Program-made: the position numbers and the translations under genes | Shown: positions 13,692 to 24,244 of the stretch, one piece after another | Numbering within the stretch: position 1 is the stretch's first letter | How the letters are laid out: the number at the start of each line of letters is the position of its first letter | Notes under the pieces: model-generated | The model's database searches: none | Told to the model about the DNA's origin: nothing | What the model saw: only the letters and a program-made list of their open reading frames with translations | From: Rutstroemia sp. NJR-2017a BVV2 | Lineage: Eukaryota; Ascomycota; Leotiomycetes; Helotiales; Rutstroemiaceae | Direction of reading: 5' to 3' | NCBI GenBank assembly: GCA_002946415.1 | Contig: NJPS01000044.1 | Span: 682,001-746,000 of the forward strand | DNA length: 64,000 bases

Positions 13692-15044
13692 TTATGGCTT
13701 CAATAGCAGCTTTCCTGTGGTTTTTCGTCCTTCAAGGTCCGTATGAGCTCTGGCAATCTCCTGTAGCGGGTAGGTCTCGTGGATCCTGACGTTCAGTTTT
13801 TCCTTGATGATGAAATCAAAGAGCTCTGCTACGTAGCCCTCGAACTCTTCTCTTGTGTGAATATAGCCGAAAAGCTGGGGCCGCATAACCTTCAGATTCT
13901 TGGGGGCTAAGCGGGCAATTGCGAAAGGGGGGACAGCACCGGACTAACGATCACCCTCAAAGTCAGCTAAAGTCCCCTTTCAAAGAAGCCCATAGAAGGG
14001 ATATGAGGCAAACAAAAGGAAGCCAGATACATACCGCATTACCAAAACTAACAATCGTTCCCTTTCTCGCCACAACTTCCAAATCACTCTCAAACATATC
14101 CTTCCCTACGCTATCAAACACCGCTCGCACTCCCTCCCCATTAGTTATATCCAACACTCGCTTCGTTACATCCTCCTCTTTATAATTGACACCCACATCC
14201 GCGCCATTCTTCTTCGCCAACTCCAATTTCTCCGCCGTACTCGCCGTTGCGATGACCTTCGCCCCCACCACCCTCAACAGTTGACACAACCACAATCCTA
14301 CCCCTCCCGCAGCTGCATGCACCAGAATCCAATCATTTTTCTGCACATGGTATGCTTCCCGGATGAGAGTCAATGCAGTAAGGCCTTGGAGGAGTGCGGC
14401 AGCAGCGATACCGGGCTCGATGGCCGACGGCACACTGTGTACTTTGTCGGCGGGAGTGGCTGTGTATTCGGCATAGGCGCCCGTGCCCATATACACGACG
14501 CGGTCGTTGACGGAGAAGGACGGGCTGGTGGTGTTGGGGCCGATGGATACAATGGTGCCTTCTGCTTCGCGGCCGAGGATTTGGGGTTTCGGGGCGGGGT
14601 AGAGCCCGGTGCGGAAGTAGCTAGAGGGGGAAGGTTAGCTGGTTAATCAATATTTTCTCAATTCACTACACACTACAGTATCTATAGCTTTGGGACCGGT
14701 TCGGGCCGCAATTATAGAGAAAGTTTAGATGAACTAAGCTGGAAATGTGCAGAAGGGAGGCCATACGTATCAATAAAATTAATCCCAATAAACTCATTCT
14801 TAACCAACACCTCTCCCTCCTTCGGTGTCGGCACCGGATAATCAGTCCTGTATTCCAGAACCTCCACTCCCCCAGTCTTCTCAATCACCACCGCCTTCAT
14901 CGTCTTTGGGATTTCTGTTGCCATGGTGCGGATCTGTATCGGACGAAAGTGAGCCGAGAGTTGATTCAAGCGCGCAGGAGCTTGGAATTGCGATTGAGAA
15001 CGGAATTGTGTACGTAGGAGACGGATTGGTAGACGTAGAGACAT
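13692..15044 (-). CDS. NADPH:quinone oxidoreductase, zeta-crystallin type (MDR family)
   Basis: Predicted NADPH-dependent quinone reductase of the medium-chain dehydrogenase family (Zta1/QOR-like). Exons are 15044-14767, 14620-14035 and 13943-13692, giving 371 aa. The first 40 residues (MSLRLPIRLLRTQFRSQSQF) are Arg/Ser-rich without acids, like a mitochondrial presequence; an internal Met in MATEIPKTMKAVVI could give a cytosolic form. Splicing restores NFIDTYFRTGLYP, the QOR signature. The Rossmann motif is AAAGGVG, and no zinc ligands are present, as expected for quinone reductases. The end, HTDLEGRKTTGKLLLKP, is typical. Confidence 0.92.
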
Positions 15045-17601
15045 GCAGGGCTGTGCAGTGAGCGTGATAGATGGGATGGAGAAGGAGGGGTTAGGTTATT
15101 TATGAGGGAGCTGTGATACATGGGATTGTGCTTATTAATTCTTGGTGAATTGTGCTTATTAATTCGTGGGGGTGGGATGCGACTAAGAGCGGGGCAGGGG
15201 ATTTCGTCATCTGGTGTTTTGGCACATCTTCTGGGAAAATAAAAGTTTATTTTGTGTTGACTCCGAAATCGGAGGGGCTGTCATGACGGATATGGACCGC
15301 CGTTGGCGATGAGCTTCTCTCTGAAGCGGTAATCGTCGGTGTTTGCGTAACTGTTAGGGTTTACTGGTAGGGAATTGGAAGGGTATCGCAGTATAGTAGT
15401 AATATTGCCGGAGTCTAAACGTAGGGCACTAGTTGAAGATAAACTAATTGCTACCGATCTCCTTCCCTTCTTGCTATCCCTTATCTCAGAGCAAGTAGGG
15501 TGGAAACCCTGCTTCTCGCCCGATTAGCCCCTACTACCCCTCTTATACTTTAGTATACTTCGTAGGTGATTAACGCCCGAACCCTTGAATCCCCCTTCTA
15601 CGCCCCTGACATTACTCCTGGGGTCAAAGATGGCATACTGCAGAAACTCTTATGACGCTGCCAGAGACATTCAACGTCTTTTTATTGGACGGAGTTAAGA
15701 TCTGGCGACATTGCGAATACAACGGTCCTTCATAGTTACCGGATTATGGTCTACAGGATTAAGAATACTAAATCCTCAAACATTGGATGGAGGTGCCTTC
15801 TATTCAGTATGAATGCTACCATTTCGGAGGTGGCCAGCCGAAAATGAGACCCAGCTCACGGTTAACGGCATGCATCTCGCAATTATCTGGAAACCCGCTT
15901 CTTTCTCCGGCACTAAGCATTGCAACTAAACGACTGAGCTGTTGTTTGTTCTTATGCTTCAGTTCAAACCGGACATGAACGATCTTGAGAAATTGGCCAT
16001 TCTTTCACGACCAATCATTGGCGGTAGAGGTAGCTATGGAAGTCATACCCCGGGTGAATCGCATTATGCTTCACATTCGCAAACTTTTTCTTGGCATGGC
16101 AAAGTTACTTCTCTAGTGAGCGGTATCTTGACACCTGCAGGATCTTGGAAAAGTTGTCAAGTACTGGAATATACAGTCAACTTATGGAAGTTGCGTCTGT
16201 AGTCTGTGGTCACAGATCGCTTTACTGGACATATTAGCCTAGGGCTGGAAACCATGAGACCCGGAGACGTAGTTTGCACAATGGTTGACGAGACTATGAG
16301 ATGGGCGATGTGTCATTTGCTGCCTCTTTCGAGCTGCTTGACCATATCGTCGCCGAAACCTCTACGATTGCTGAACCCGTGGCGGAGGATCTGCTTGAAG
16401 TCAGCCCTATCACTATTATCTAACCACTGGAAAGTGGCGTTATTTGTAATGTACAGGAGTAGCGTGTCCATTGGAAGCAAGCTGGTGGCGGGATATGGAT
16501 GGTTTGTGAGCATCACGAGATATGGCGAGGATATCTCAGCGACTTGAGTCGCACCATAACTTGATTTCGTTTTAATTGCCTCGAAATCCTTTGATTAGGT
16601 CATGGTTCTGCTCCAAGACTCTGATGGACGGACGGCTGTCGAATACCAATAGTATCTCACACCGCCAGAGAAACAGGGGAGTTTGGATACCAAAGCTTGC
16701 CTGTCGAATGGGTTGAGAAGTTTCTATACCCAACCATAGCACGAATCTCTTCGGGGACGGTTAAGATACTGCCAGAAATGCAGCACATCACAGCAATGGT
16801 CGCCGTTACCAAAAGGAGCTTTTTCTACGTGGAATATATGGCCGGTCCTCCGTCTTAGGTAAGTTTGTTCGTGGAAGCGATTCAAAACGGAAGAAGTGCC
16901 TAAAACGACCGCCTATTGCGTGTACACTGACGCGTTATAGGTCACGAGGGTCTGAGGAAGAGAAGGCGAAAAGGAAGAAGTAAGAGAGAATGAGAAGAAG
17001 CAGGCAGGAGAGGAAGAGTTACGAAGAACGAGAGCGAACGAGGAGAAGGGGAGGAAGGCAAGAAGAAGAAAGGTAAGTTGAAAAAATTACCTCAAGCTGA
17101 ACTGTGAATTTCAACCTCAACACGTGTACGCAATTAGGTACAACATACAAATATGCGGGAAGTTCCAAGGAAACATCATTATGTGCCTTCGACAGCGCAA
17201 ATATTAGGATTATAATATAACACAGACGTATCTCCGAAAGTCATATCAGATTTGTTCCTAAGCAGGGCGTGGTCCCTTTCTTCATTGTTTGTCACATGCA
17301 GTCATGTTTTCCGTTTCTACCTCGATATTCACGTGTATTGGCCACATTACGAACTTTTCATCCATGTATACTGCACAGTTCTCCTCAATTCATATCACCT
17401 AACCATTTCCCCTCTCACCAAACCCCTGGACCTCGTAAAATCTAAGCTGACCATGGTACCACGCATCAGCCGCAATTTGCTCACATTCGACCCGTCATAT
17501 CACATCATATAAAATCTCACCGCCGCCAATATAGGGCTGAAGCTTAAGTACTACTCAAGCTTTCTCCCCTCAATTGCTTGTTTTTTCTTTCTTCCTCAAA
17601 A
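15045..17601. other. Gene-poor region, 2.6 kb
   Basis: No frame here encodes a recognisable protein. ORFs at 15942-16202 and 16206-16547 lack domains and conserved splice sites. 15420-15620 has many TA steps and could be an old decayed repeat, but I cannot identify one. A purine-rich tract occupies 16941-17074. The final 200 bp is the CT-rich promoter/leader of the next gene. Confidence 0.5.
16941..17074. repeat. Purine-rich (GA) low-complexity tract
   Basis: About 130 bp almost purely A and G on the plus strand, made of irregular gaagaag/gagaag units. No coding meaning is assigned. Confidence 0.7.
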
Positions 17602-18292
17602 ATGTATAAATACCACCGTGTCTTCGATTTTGCGTTGCGTTCTTCTCGTCTGAAAACCCCTCGACCTCTGTTTCAGAGAAACTTATACTCAAAGCATTTC
17701 CATAGTACTACCGTGTTCACGATACCCAGGATGACTACTCAAGCGACTTCGAGCGATCGTGTATATGAGACGGCTGTACTTTATCCAGCAGCGGGGAAAT
17801 TAAATGAGGTATTCTTCCTTTCCAGCTGTTTTCGCGAGCTCTTTCTCGATTCTCAAGACAAAAGCTAATCCACTCGTCTTGTAGCTGCAAACTCTCTGGA
17901 ATGACGAGCTTACCCAAGCCAAGGAAAATGTTCCAGGCATCCTGTCCTTCCAGCTCTTCACCGCTTTCCCACCTCCTCTCGTAACGCCTCCCGGTGGGCA
18001 TGGTGGTCACGGTCCTGTAGTCTTCCCCAAGCTTGTCTTGTGGATTACCTGTATATTTTCCCCTTCCTTCTTGCATCTTCCCTTCCCTCACCCCAATCTC
18101 AATTCTCAATTCTCCCTTCAAATATCACCAAGCTAACAAACACCAGTCCAAGACGACGCAGCGCAAAAGGAGTACCAAACAACCTCCATCGCAGCACTCA
18201 GAGCCAAAGCTGCAGAACAGGGTCTTCTAAAAGAGCAGGCTGAGGTATACGTCATGAGGCCTGTGGATGGGTTCGATAGGAACGACGAGTAA
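17602..18292 (+). CDS. Small protein, possible dimeric alpha/beta-barrel fold, probably mitochondrial
   Basis: Exons are 17602-17808, 17885-18050 and 18147-18292 (introns 76 and 96 bp), giving 172 aa with consistent phases. The first ~43 residues (MYKYHRVFDFALRSSRL...) are rich in Arg, Ser and His with no acids, resembling a mitochondrial targeting sequence; starting at the internal Met (17731, MTTQATSSDRVYE) would give 130 aa. The rest reads as strand-helix-strand elements (YETAVLYPAAGKLNELQTLW, GILSFQLFTAF, PKLVLWITFQDDAAQKEY, AEVYVMRPVDGF), reminiscent of ABM/stress-responsive A/B-barrel proteins, with an inserted PPGGHGGHG loop. Family assignment is tentative; that it is a gene is well supported. 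Confidence 0.62.
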
Positions 18293-20635
18293 TGCGTTTT
18301 GCACATTGGCGAAGAAGGTACATGACTGGTCTGGATCTTTCACTTGCGAAAATCGAGACGGAGGAGGGGAAGAGGGAGGATATATAATTTGGCCTTGGCG
18401 ATCGAGAAAACTTGTCCATCTGCTTTCTAATTTTTTCACTTCTTCCTATCATATAATTAGCATCGAGACAGTCCACGTTGCGTATACAATTTAGCAACCA
18501 ATTAGTTCCGTATGCTCTCTCTCCCACTTATGACTTGCACAGCAAAACGCAAATGCACCCCAAGAATCTAGCTGCCTGGAAGTGAAATGGTACAAGCAGA
18601 TCAGCTCGACTCCACTGACAGTGGTCAATCAAGAATCATGATAGACTTCATGAATACAAACACTTCATCCGCAACATCCTGGTTGCGAATCAAATCTTGC
18701 GGTCGTTCCCGTCCAACAGTAGAGAGTCTGATGCTGTCACCTTTGAAATAAGAAGAGACTTAGTCGATATTGAATTCTGACATTGTTGGGTAGTCCGCAA
18801 GATATTTGCGAAGTCATGCTTGGGCTTCCCTGGTGCTGTATTTCCATGACGGTGAAGGAAGTTCCGTGCCAGAAACAGAGTAGTAGGTAAGGTTTGCCAG
18901 ACCAAGTGAACGAACTAAACGCACTGGGAGTGGACAAACGACTGCAGCCTCCGTACCTTGATATTCTACCATCCCGGGTAGAGTGGATGAAGCAATATTC
19001 TTTCGACTCGTGGACGAAAAAAGACAAAGTATCGAACGATTTAGACATGTCGATGAGGTTGTACGACTACGCCAAGTCTGCATATGTATGGACCCTTGTT
19101 CCCTATGACACCCTCCAGTGATCTTGTCAACGATCCTCCCGATTTTAGCTTCTCGGTATTGTTTGCTGCTTACGACGCACAATCCTCATGATAGGGCAGC
19201 GTGTCGTCTAGGGCGCCAACCGGACGGTACTCGCAGCGTGACCTCTTATCACGGAATCCTATGGCTAGATTCCTCATTGCGAAAGATTATCGGACAAGTG
19301 CGGACAGAGATGGCCAGCGCAGTGCTAGGAAGTCTTGTGAGCCTCGTGCAAGTTCGGCGCGAACTCTAAAACTTATCAGTTCTAGTAACACGCACTTGGT
19401 GGCACATGGTCAGTATCCCGCTTTCCTAAAGATGCTGAAACAGAACTAGGGACCAGTTGGACGGCGGGGTCATCATAGACAGAATCAGCCCTGGCCCCTT
19501 TTTCTCTTTCGGACTTTCACTCTTCACATGTGTGCCCATGAGTGTTGATTCTGTGTTTTCATAGATATTGCATGCGTCTCCAAGCCACCTCGCCGCCATG
19601 CCATGTCCTGTCCCAACGTCCCATCCCACACCAGGCCATGCTGTTCCACTCCTCCCCTCTTGTTCTCCCTCTTCCTTGCACTCTTTTGTCCGACAACCCC
19701 CCACTAAGCCCTATCTTCATCCATTGACCGTCACCAATTCACACATCCACCCATTCCTGCTGCAGCGACCCATGCGGAAATCAAACACTTAAACTCTTGG
19801 CAGCGCGATAAGAAGATAAAACATGCTCGGACCAATTGGGCCTTTGTACCCACGTGCTAGATTTATACGTCAGAATCCGTCGCAAAAGCATATAAAACTC
19901 TGGTCCCATGAAAAAATGACTCCATCGCAGAAGGGTGCACGCCTGGGCACCGGAAATTGAGATTGCTTTTGGAAAATAGTCGACCAACACGACCTTGACA
20001 TTTGTCATAGAATACGAAAAGGGGAATGGCTAGACACGTGCCTATGCCAATTCCCAGGGAATTGGATCTGAGGAGGGCGACTCACGCGAGTACGGCCACT
20101 GCGACTAATGCTACTATTACTACTGCCAATATTGTGGTGGATAGGATGAATGCTGTACCTGGATTCCTTGCCAGTGCAGGTGAGTTTCTCTTATTAAGAA
20201 TCTCAATTCCTTTTGCAAGAAACCTTTGATTTATTTGCATTTTGCTTCAATTTGTGGTCTGGAAAAGCTTCATAAAATCCGTTTTGCAAAGATTTTACTG
20301 CAAGCAACCAGCAGCTGCGTGAGCTGATTTGGGATCATCTTTGCAACCCTCACCACTTTTTTTTAATCTTTCTTGCATACATATTGAAGGGCTAGCCATT
20401 TCAAGGTATTATTATTGAATGCAACACACACATTTATCCGTTGGTCTCCAACCACCAAGCTTCAGCAATGCCAGGAACGTCTGCTAACAATTAACCGGCA
20501 TCAGCCTTTTTTACTTTCCTTCGTGCGAATCTCGTTCTTCCACCGTCAACACTGAATTCGACCTCCTCGACCCCGATCCTCGACGCATCCTCGTCCCAAA
20601 CTCTTCCCCCGCTTCGTCCATCATTTCTCGCAACA
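18293..20635. other. Gene-poor region, 2.3 kb
   Basis: Nothing recognisable. A 51-codon open frame at 20026 (MARHVPMPIPRELDLRRATH...) ends in a good donor (GTGAGT near 20180), but I find no matching downstream exon, so it is not called. The last ~150 bp before 20636 is CT-rich, as in fungal leaders. Confidence 0.5.
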
Positions 20636-21388
20636 ATGACATCCAACATGGATGATGACGACATTGCCCCTCCCAATCCCTTAGAGGGAGTCCCACCTCT
20701 CACAACGACAGTCTTGACATCTGAAGACGACAAGGTAGCAGCCCTCAAACTCGTGGCTGATTCTATCGCCCAGCAGAGGCAGATTGCTTCCCGGGCTGTG
20801 ATCTTCCATCCTCTGACAATAGCACTTTACATTGCGATATTGGGGGTTGTCACCAAGTTGATGTATAAGGAACGCAGTGATGCTGCCTTATTGGTGACGA
20901 CATGCGCGGGTGTCACAATGGCTTGTTTAGTTGCTGTAAGATCAGCCACAGCAGGATATATACAACATGCCGAGGACTTCAATTGGAGCTTTGCGAAGAC
21001 TGAGGATGGAGAAGAGGATACAATAATCGGTTCGAAGTATGGAGAGGACATCATTGGGGCACTTATATTACGCATCGAAAGAGCTACGAATGGCAAGAAG
21101 AAGGGAAAGAATGGGAAGATGGGAGGCAAGGGTGTGGTGCGCGCCTGGACTACGAAGATGAGATACAGGGGAACGGGAGTTGGCACAGCGTTGCTAGAGG
21201 AGGCTGTTAGAAAAACTAGAGAAAGGCTGGGAAATTCGGCGGAGATTGGCTTCGCGCAAGAACATGCGAACAGTAAAATGGTTCTGCCAGAACTATTCAA
21301 CGGAACATTTAGACAGAAGGAAAGAAGTGCTGCTCTGGAACTAGAGTCGGTAGTGGATGGAATGGATACGGGGAGGAAGAAGAGATAG
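20636..21388 (+). CDS. Membrane-anchored GNAT-like N-acetyltransferase protein
   Basis: Intronless, 250 aa. An acidic N-terminus (MTSNMDDDDIAPPNPLEGVP) is followed by two hydrophobic segments, VIFHPLTIALYIAILGVVTKLM and ALLVTTCAGVTMACLVAV (about residues 55-103). The C-terminal half contains a GNAT motif A, MRYRGTGVGTALLEEAVRKT, matching the R/Q-x-x-G-x-G/A acetyl-CoA loop. A strand (IIGALILRIERA) precedes it, separated by a Lys/Gly-rich loop (NGKKKGKNGKMGGKG). The domain seems short and lacks an obvious motif B, so activity is uncertain. Two TM helices fused to a GNAT domain is a fungal architecture whose substrate I do not know. Confidence 0.68.
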   Translation: MTSNMDDDDIAPPNPLEGVPPLTTTVLTSEDDKVAALKLVADSIAQQRQIASRAVIFHPLTIALYIAILGVVTKLMYKERSDAALLVTTCAGVTMACLVAVRSATAGYIQHAEDFNWSFAKTEDGEEDTIIGSKYGEDIIGALILRIERATNGKKKGKNGKMGGKGVVRAWTTKMRYRGTGVGTALLEEAVRKTRERLGNSAEIGFAQEHANSKMVLPELFNGTFRQKERSAALELESVVDGMDTGRKKR

Positions 21389-22601
21389 ATGGGTTGGGTT
21401 GGGTTAGATGATAAGCGCAATATGCGAATGTACTATGGATCACCTGGATTGTTGGATAGGGGGATATGGGCGGCAGATTTGGGTTACAGGTTTGGTTTGA
21501 GCATAGATCCGGCACAGAGGGAGCTACCATTTGGAGTTCATGACACTCGTTTGAGGCGAGTCAGACATTTTGGAGTGCGCATTTTGGAGTGCGGGGGACT
21601 GGCACTGGCGCGGGATACCATTATTTCAGAACTTGATTTCTAGAGCCGTTTGATACTGATAAGCTAATATTTTTGATGATCAGCTAGCACTCACGCCCTT
21701 CCATGGCTCGGTGACCTCCGGCTGATAGTTACGGCACTTTGAAACTTAAAAATCTGATGCTGTTCGTCGGGGATGCGTAATGATAGCTACCCCGCATTCC
21801 GAAGAAAGAGGATCCAAGCTTGAGACAGACTTTCAGTGGACGGTGGGACGACCGCCCTTGCCATGTCGATGAGTGCATGTGTGACCTCTGTCTGAGCTGT
21901 ATGTTCGTTCATATCGAACTTCAGAAGCTACCAAGGGAAGGATTGCTGGTATCATCAGACATCAGACAAATTGATGAATCTGAGAGAAGCAGCGCGGGGC
22001 ACCACACGTGAATTGAGATAATGATGGTCAATGCTCGCTGGAGCTCTTCAAATGGACAGGGGTGTGGCTATCGCTTAAATAATCTGGACTTTTCTCGAAA
22101 ATTTTCTTGCAAATTTCCTTTGCACCGTCTCTCTGTGTTTTTCCCAGATTGAAGCTTCCGAAGACGAAGACACCATGGACATTGAGTTCGCCCTTACGTT
22201 TGCTATGTTTCAAAGCGGCGACAGCATTGACAGCCACTAATCCACAGCTGTACTAACAAGCATGCAGCTCCCATTGTGAGATGCGGTGGTGCTTTCCTGG
22301 CACAGCGAGAAATCTGCTGATCTTAATCGGCCTACCTCGGGGTAAGTTCAGAACAGCTGCGAAGGGCCTTGGAAGCTTGGAGAATTTAGTACCCTCTTCC
22401 CCACATTCCCCTCCCCCTTCCCCGTTTGAACCTCAACACCACCCGAGGGGCCCGCATTCGTCACTGGTACTGGCTACTCTGATGTCCTTCCTAACGTGGG
22501 TGGCTTTTGTCTATTTCACTTCTCCGTTGACTCGGAATTCTCCGAAATTCACCTCTTATTCCAAAACCACAAGCGGAAAGATTGAATTGAAATTGTGAAA
22601 A
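21389..22601. other. Intergenic region upstream of 3-hydroxyisobutyrate dehydrogenase
   Basis: Contains short ORFs without domains. A GGGTT-rich patch sits just after the GNAT stop, and 22395-22440 is CT-rich, typical of a leader. No RNA gene is seen. Confidence 0.5.
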
Positions 22602-23918
22602 ATGAGGGCCAGTGTGAGGACGACTGCACCTTTGGTGCGGTCCTTGTTTACTACAGCTCAGCGGAGGAGTTTCTCTTCATCTCAAGGAAGACAGGCACAA
22701 TGGGGATTTATTGGTCTTGGTCAAATGGGTACGTATTTGCTCGCATACACAAGGAATGAGTATTGTTTGTTAACAACGTCTTAGGATATAACATGGCCAA
22801 GAACCTTCAAGCAAAGCTGCCTTCTACGGACACGATACGAGTCTACGATATCAATACTCAGTCGGTGGAAAAGTTTGCGAATGACACAAAAGCTTTGGGG
22901 ACAGGAGCTGCCGTTGAGGCTGCAAGCTCTGTACGGGAAGCTGCCGAGAACTCTGTAAGTTGCCCCAAGCATGTTTTCTTCACTTTCGACCTTTTCATTT
23001 TTGTCTACTGTTTATGTGATGAGTTTGTTCCACGAATGATCTAAGTTGGGGTCACCCGTCTTGGGTGATCTTCTAATGATTTTATAAATTACAACAAAGC
23101 CAATCCTCTGATTTCATAACACTCCATACCTTACACTGTTTGATAAGCGTCATCAATTCATTTGCTAACATGCATTTGCTCAGGAAACCACAATCACTGT
23201 TCTGCCAGAACCATCACATGTTAAAAATGTGTTCGGCCAAATCCTCGAACCTCCACTTTCTACATCCGTAGTCGCCAATCCAGATCGTCTCTTTATCGAT
23301 TGCTCCACAATTGATCCCACATCTTCGAGAGAAGTAGCAAGAGCAGTCCATACCACCCAGCAGGGCAGATTTGTTGACGCCCCTATGTCTGGGGGTGTCG
23401 TTGGTGCTACAGCAGGAACTTTGACCTTTATGCTTGGTGCTCCCGATGAGTTGGTAGATCGTGTCACTCCGATACTCGAGATGATGGGCAAGAGAGTTTT
23501 GCATTGTGGTCCTCAAGGCGCTGGTCTGTCCGGAAAGCTGGCCAACAACTACCTTCTGGCGATCAACAACATCGCAACTGCCGAGGCTATGAACCTAGGG
23601 ATAATGTGGGGTCTTGATCCAGTCGTCCTGGGTAACCTGCTCAATAGCAGTACCGGCAAGTGCTGGCCCAGTGAAAAGAACAACCCAGTAAAAGGAGTTG
23701 TTCCAGGGTCACCGGCTGAACGAGATTACAATGGTGGGTTTGGAATAAGTCTGATGAAGAAAGATTTGGGCTTGGCTCTGAAAGCTGCTGAAGAGGTACA
23801 GGCCAAACTCGAGCTTGGTGAAAGAGCTCGGGAGGTCTATGACACTGTGGAGCAGAGAGAGGATTGCAAGGGGAAGGATTTCTCCGTCGTGTATAAACAC
23901 ATTAGTGGTACTCGATAA
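22602..23918 (+). CDS. 3-hydroxyisobutyrate dehydrogenase, mitochondrial
   Basis: Oxidises 3-hydroxyisobutyrate to methylmalonate semialdehyde in valine breakdown. Exons are 22602-22728, 22785-22954 and 23184-23918, giving 343 aa. The N-terminus (MRASVRTTAPLVRSLFTTAQ, then RRSFSSS) is a typical mitochondrial presequence. The NAD(P) motif WGFIGLGQMGYNMAKNL (about 34-50) is assembled across intron 1. FVDAPMSGGVVGATAGTLTFM and GAGLSGKLANNYLL, with the catalytic Lys, are family hallmarks. The C-terminus ends KDFSVVYKHISGTR, close to the usual end. Intron 2 (229 bp) is long for this window and holds a small GTCACCC/GGGTGAT hairpin. The last codons and stop lie inside a tandem duplication. Confidence 0.95.
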
Positions 23919-24016
23919 TATGAACTTGTATGCAAATGATAATCCTCGACGTGTAGTGAAGCACTTTCATATTAGTGGTGCTCCATAATATGAACGTGTA
24001 TGTAAATGGTAATTCT
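23901..24016. repeat. Two-copy direct repeat spanning a stop codon
   Basis: Copy 1 (23901-23946) and copy 2 (23971-24016) are 46 bp each, 70 bp apart, and differ at about 6 positions. Copy 1 contains the last codons and stop of the hydroxyisobutyrate dehydrogenase gene. Copy 2 keeps the same frame layout with a stop at the equivalent place. Confidence 0.85.
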
Positions 24017-24160
24017 CCCAAAGTGACTTGGAGGTCTTTCTTGATCATTGATCTACCTAGCTAAGTCCTTGTCTCCATTTACATATATATGGTGAAGTGT
24101 CTTGACCTCTCTGGGTTGTAAACTCCTTCCGATTATCTCCCATCATATCACATCATATCC

Positions 24161-24243
24161 TCTCCTCTTCTCTCTCCTCTCTCTCCTCCCTCTCCTCTTC
24201 GCCCTTCTCTTCCCTCCCCTCCCTCTCCCCTCTCCTCCCCCAT
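24161..24243. repeat. Pyrimidine (CT) tract next to the DDB1 stop
   Basis: Almost pure C/T on the plus strand immediately 3' of the DDB1 stop codon (purine on the coding strand). It probably lies in the 3' UTR. Confidence 0.75.
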
Positions 24244-24244
24244 T

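Noticed and set aside
20827..21420. 197-codon antisense ORF opposite the GNAT-like gene
   Set aside because: It mirrors the sense coding sequence; it has no domain and its composition (Ser/Pro/Leu runs) is that of a complement frame.
22955..23183. Small gene inside the 229-bp intron 2 of the hydroxyisobutyrate dehydrogenase gene
   Set aside because: Only a short ORF that runs out of exon 2; the hairpin there is too small to support an RNA gene call.
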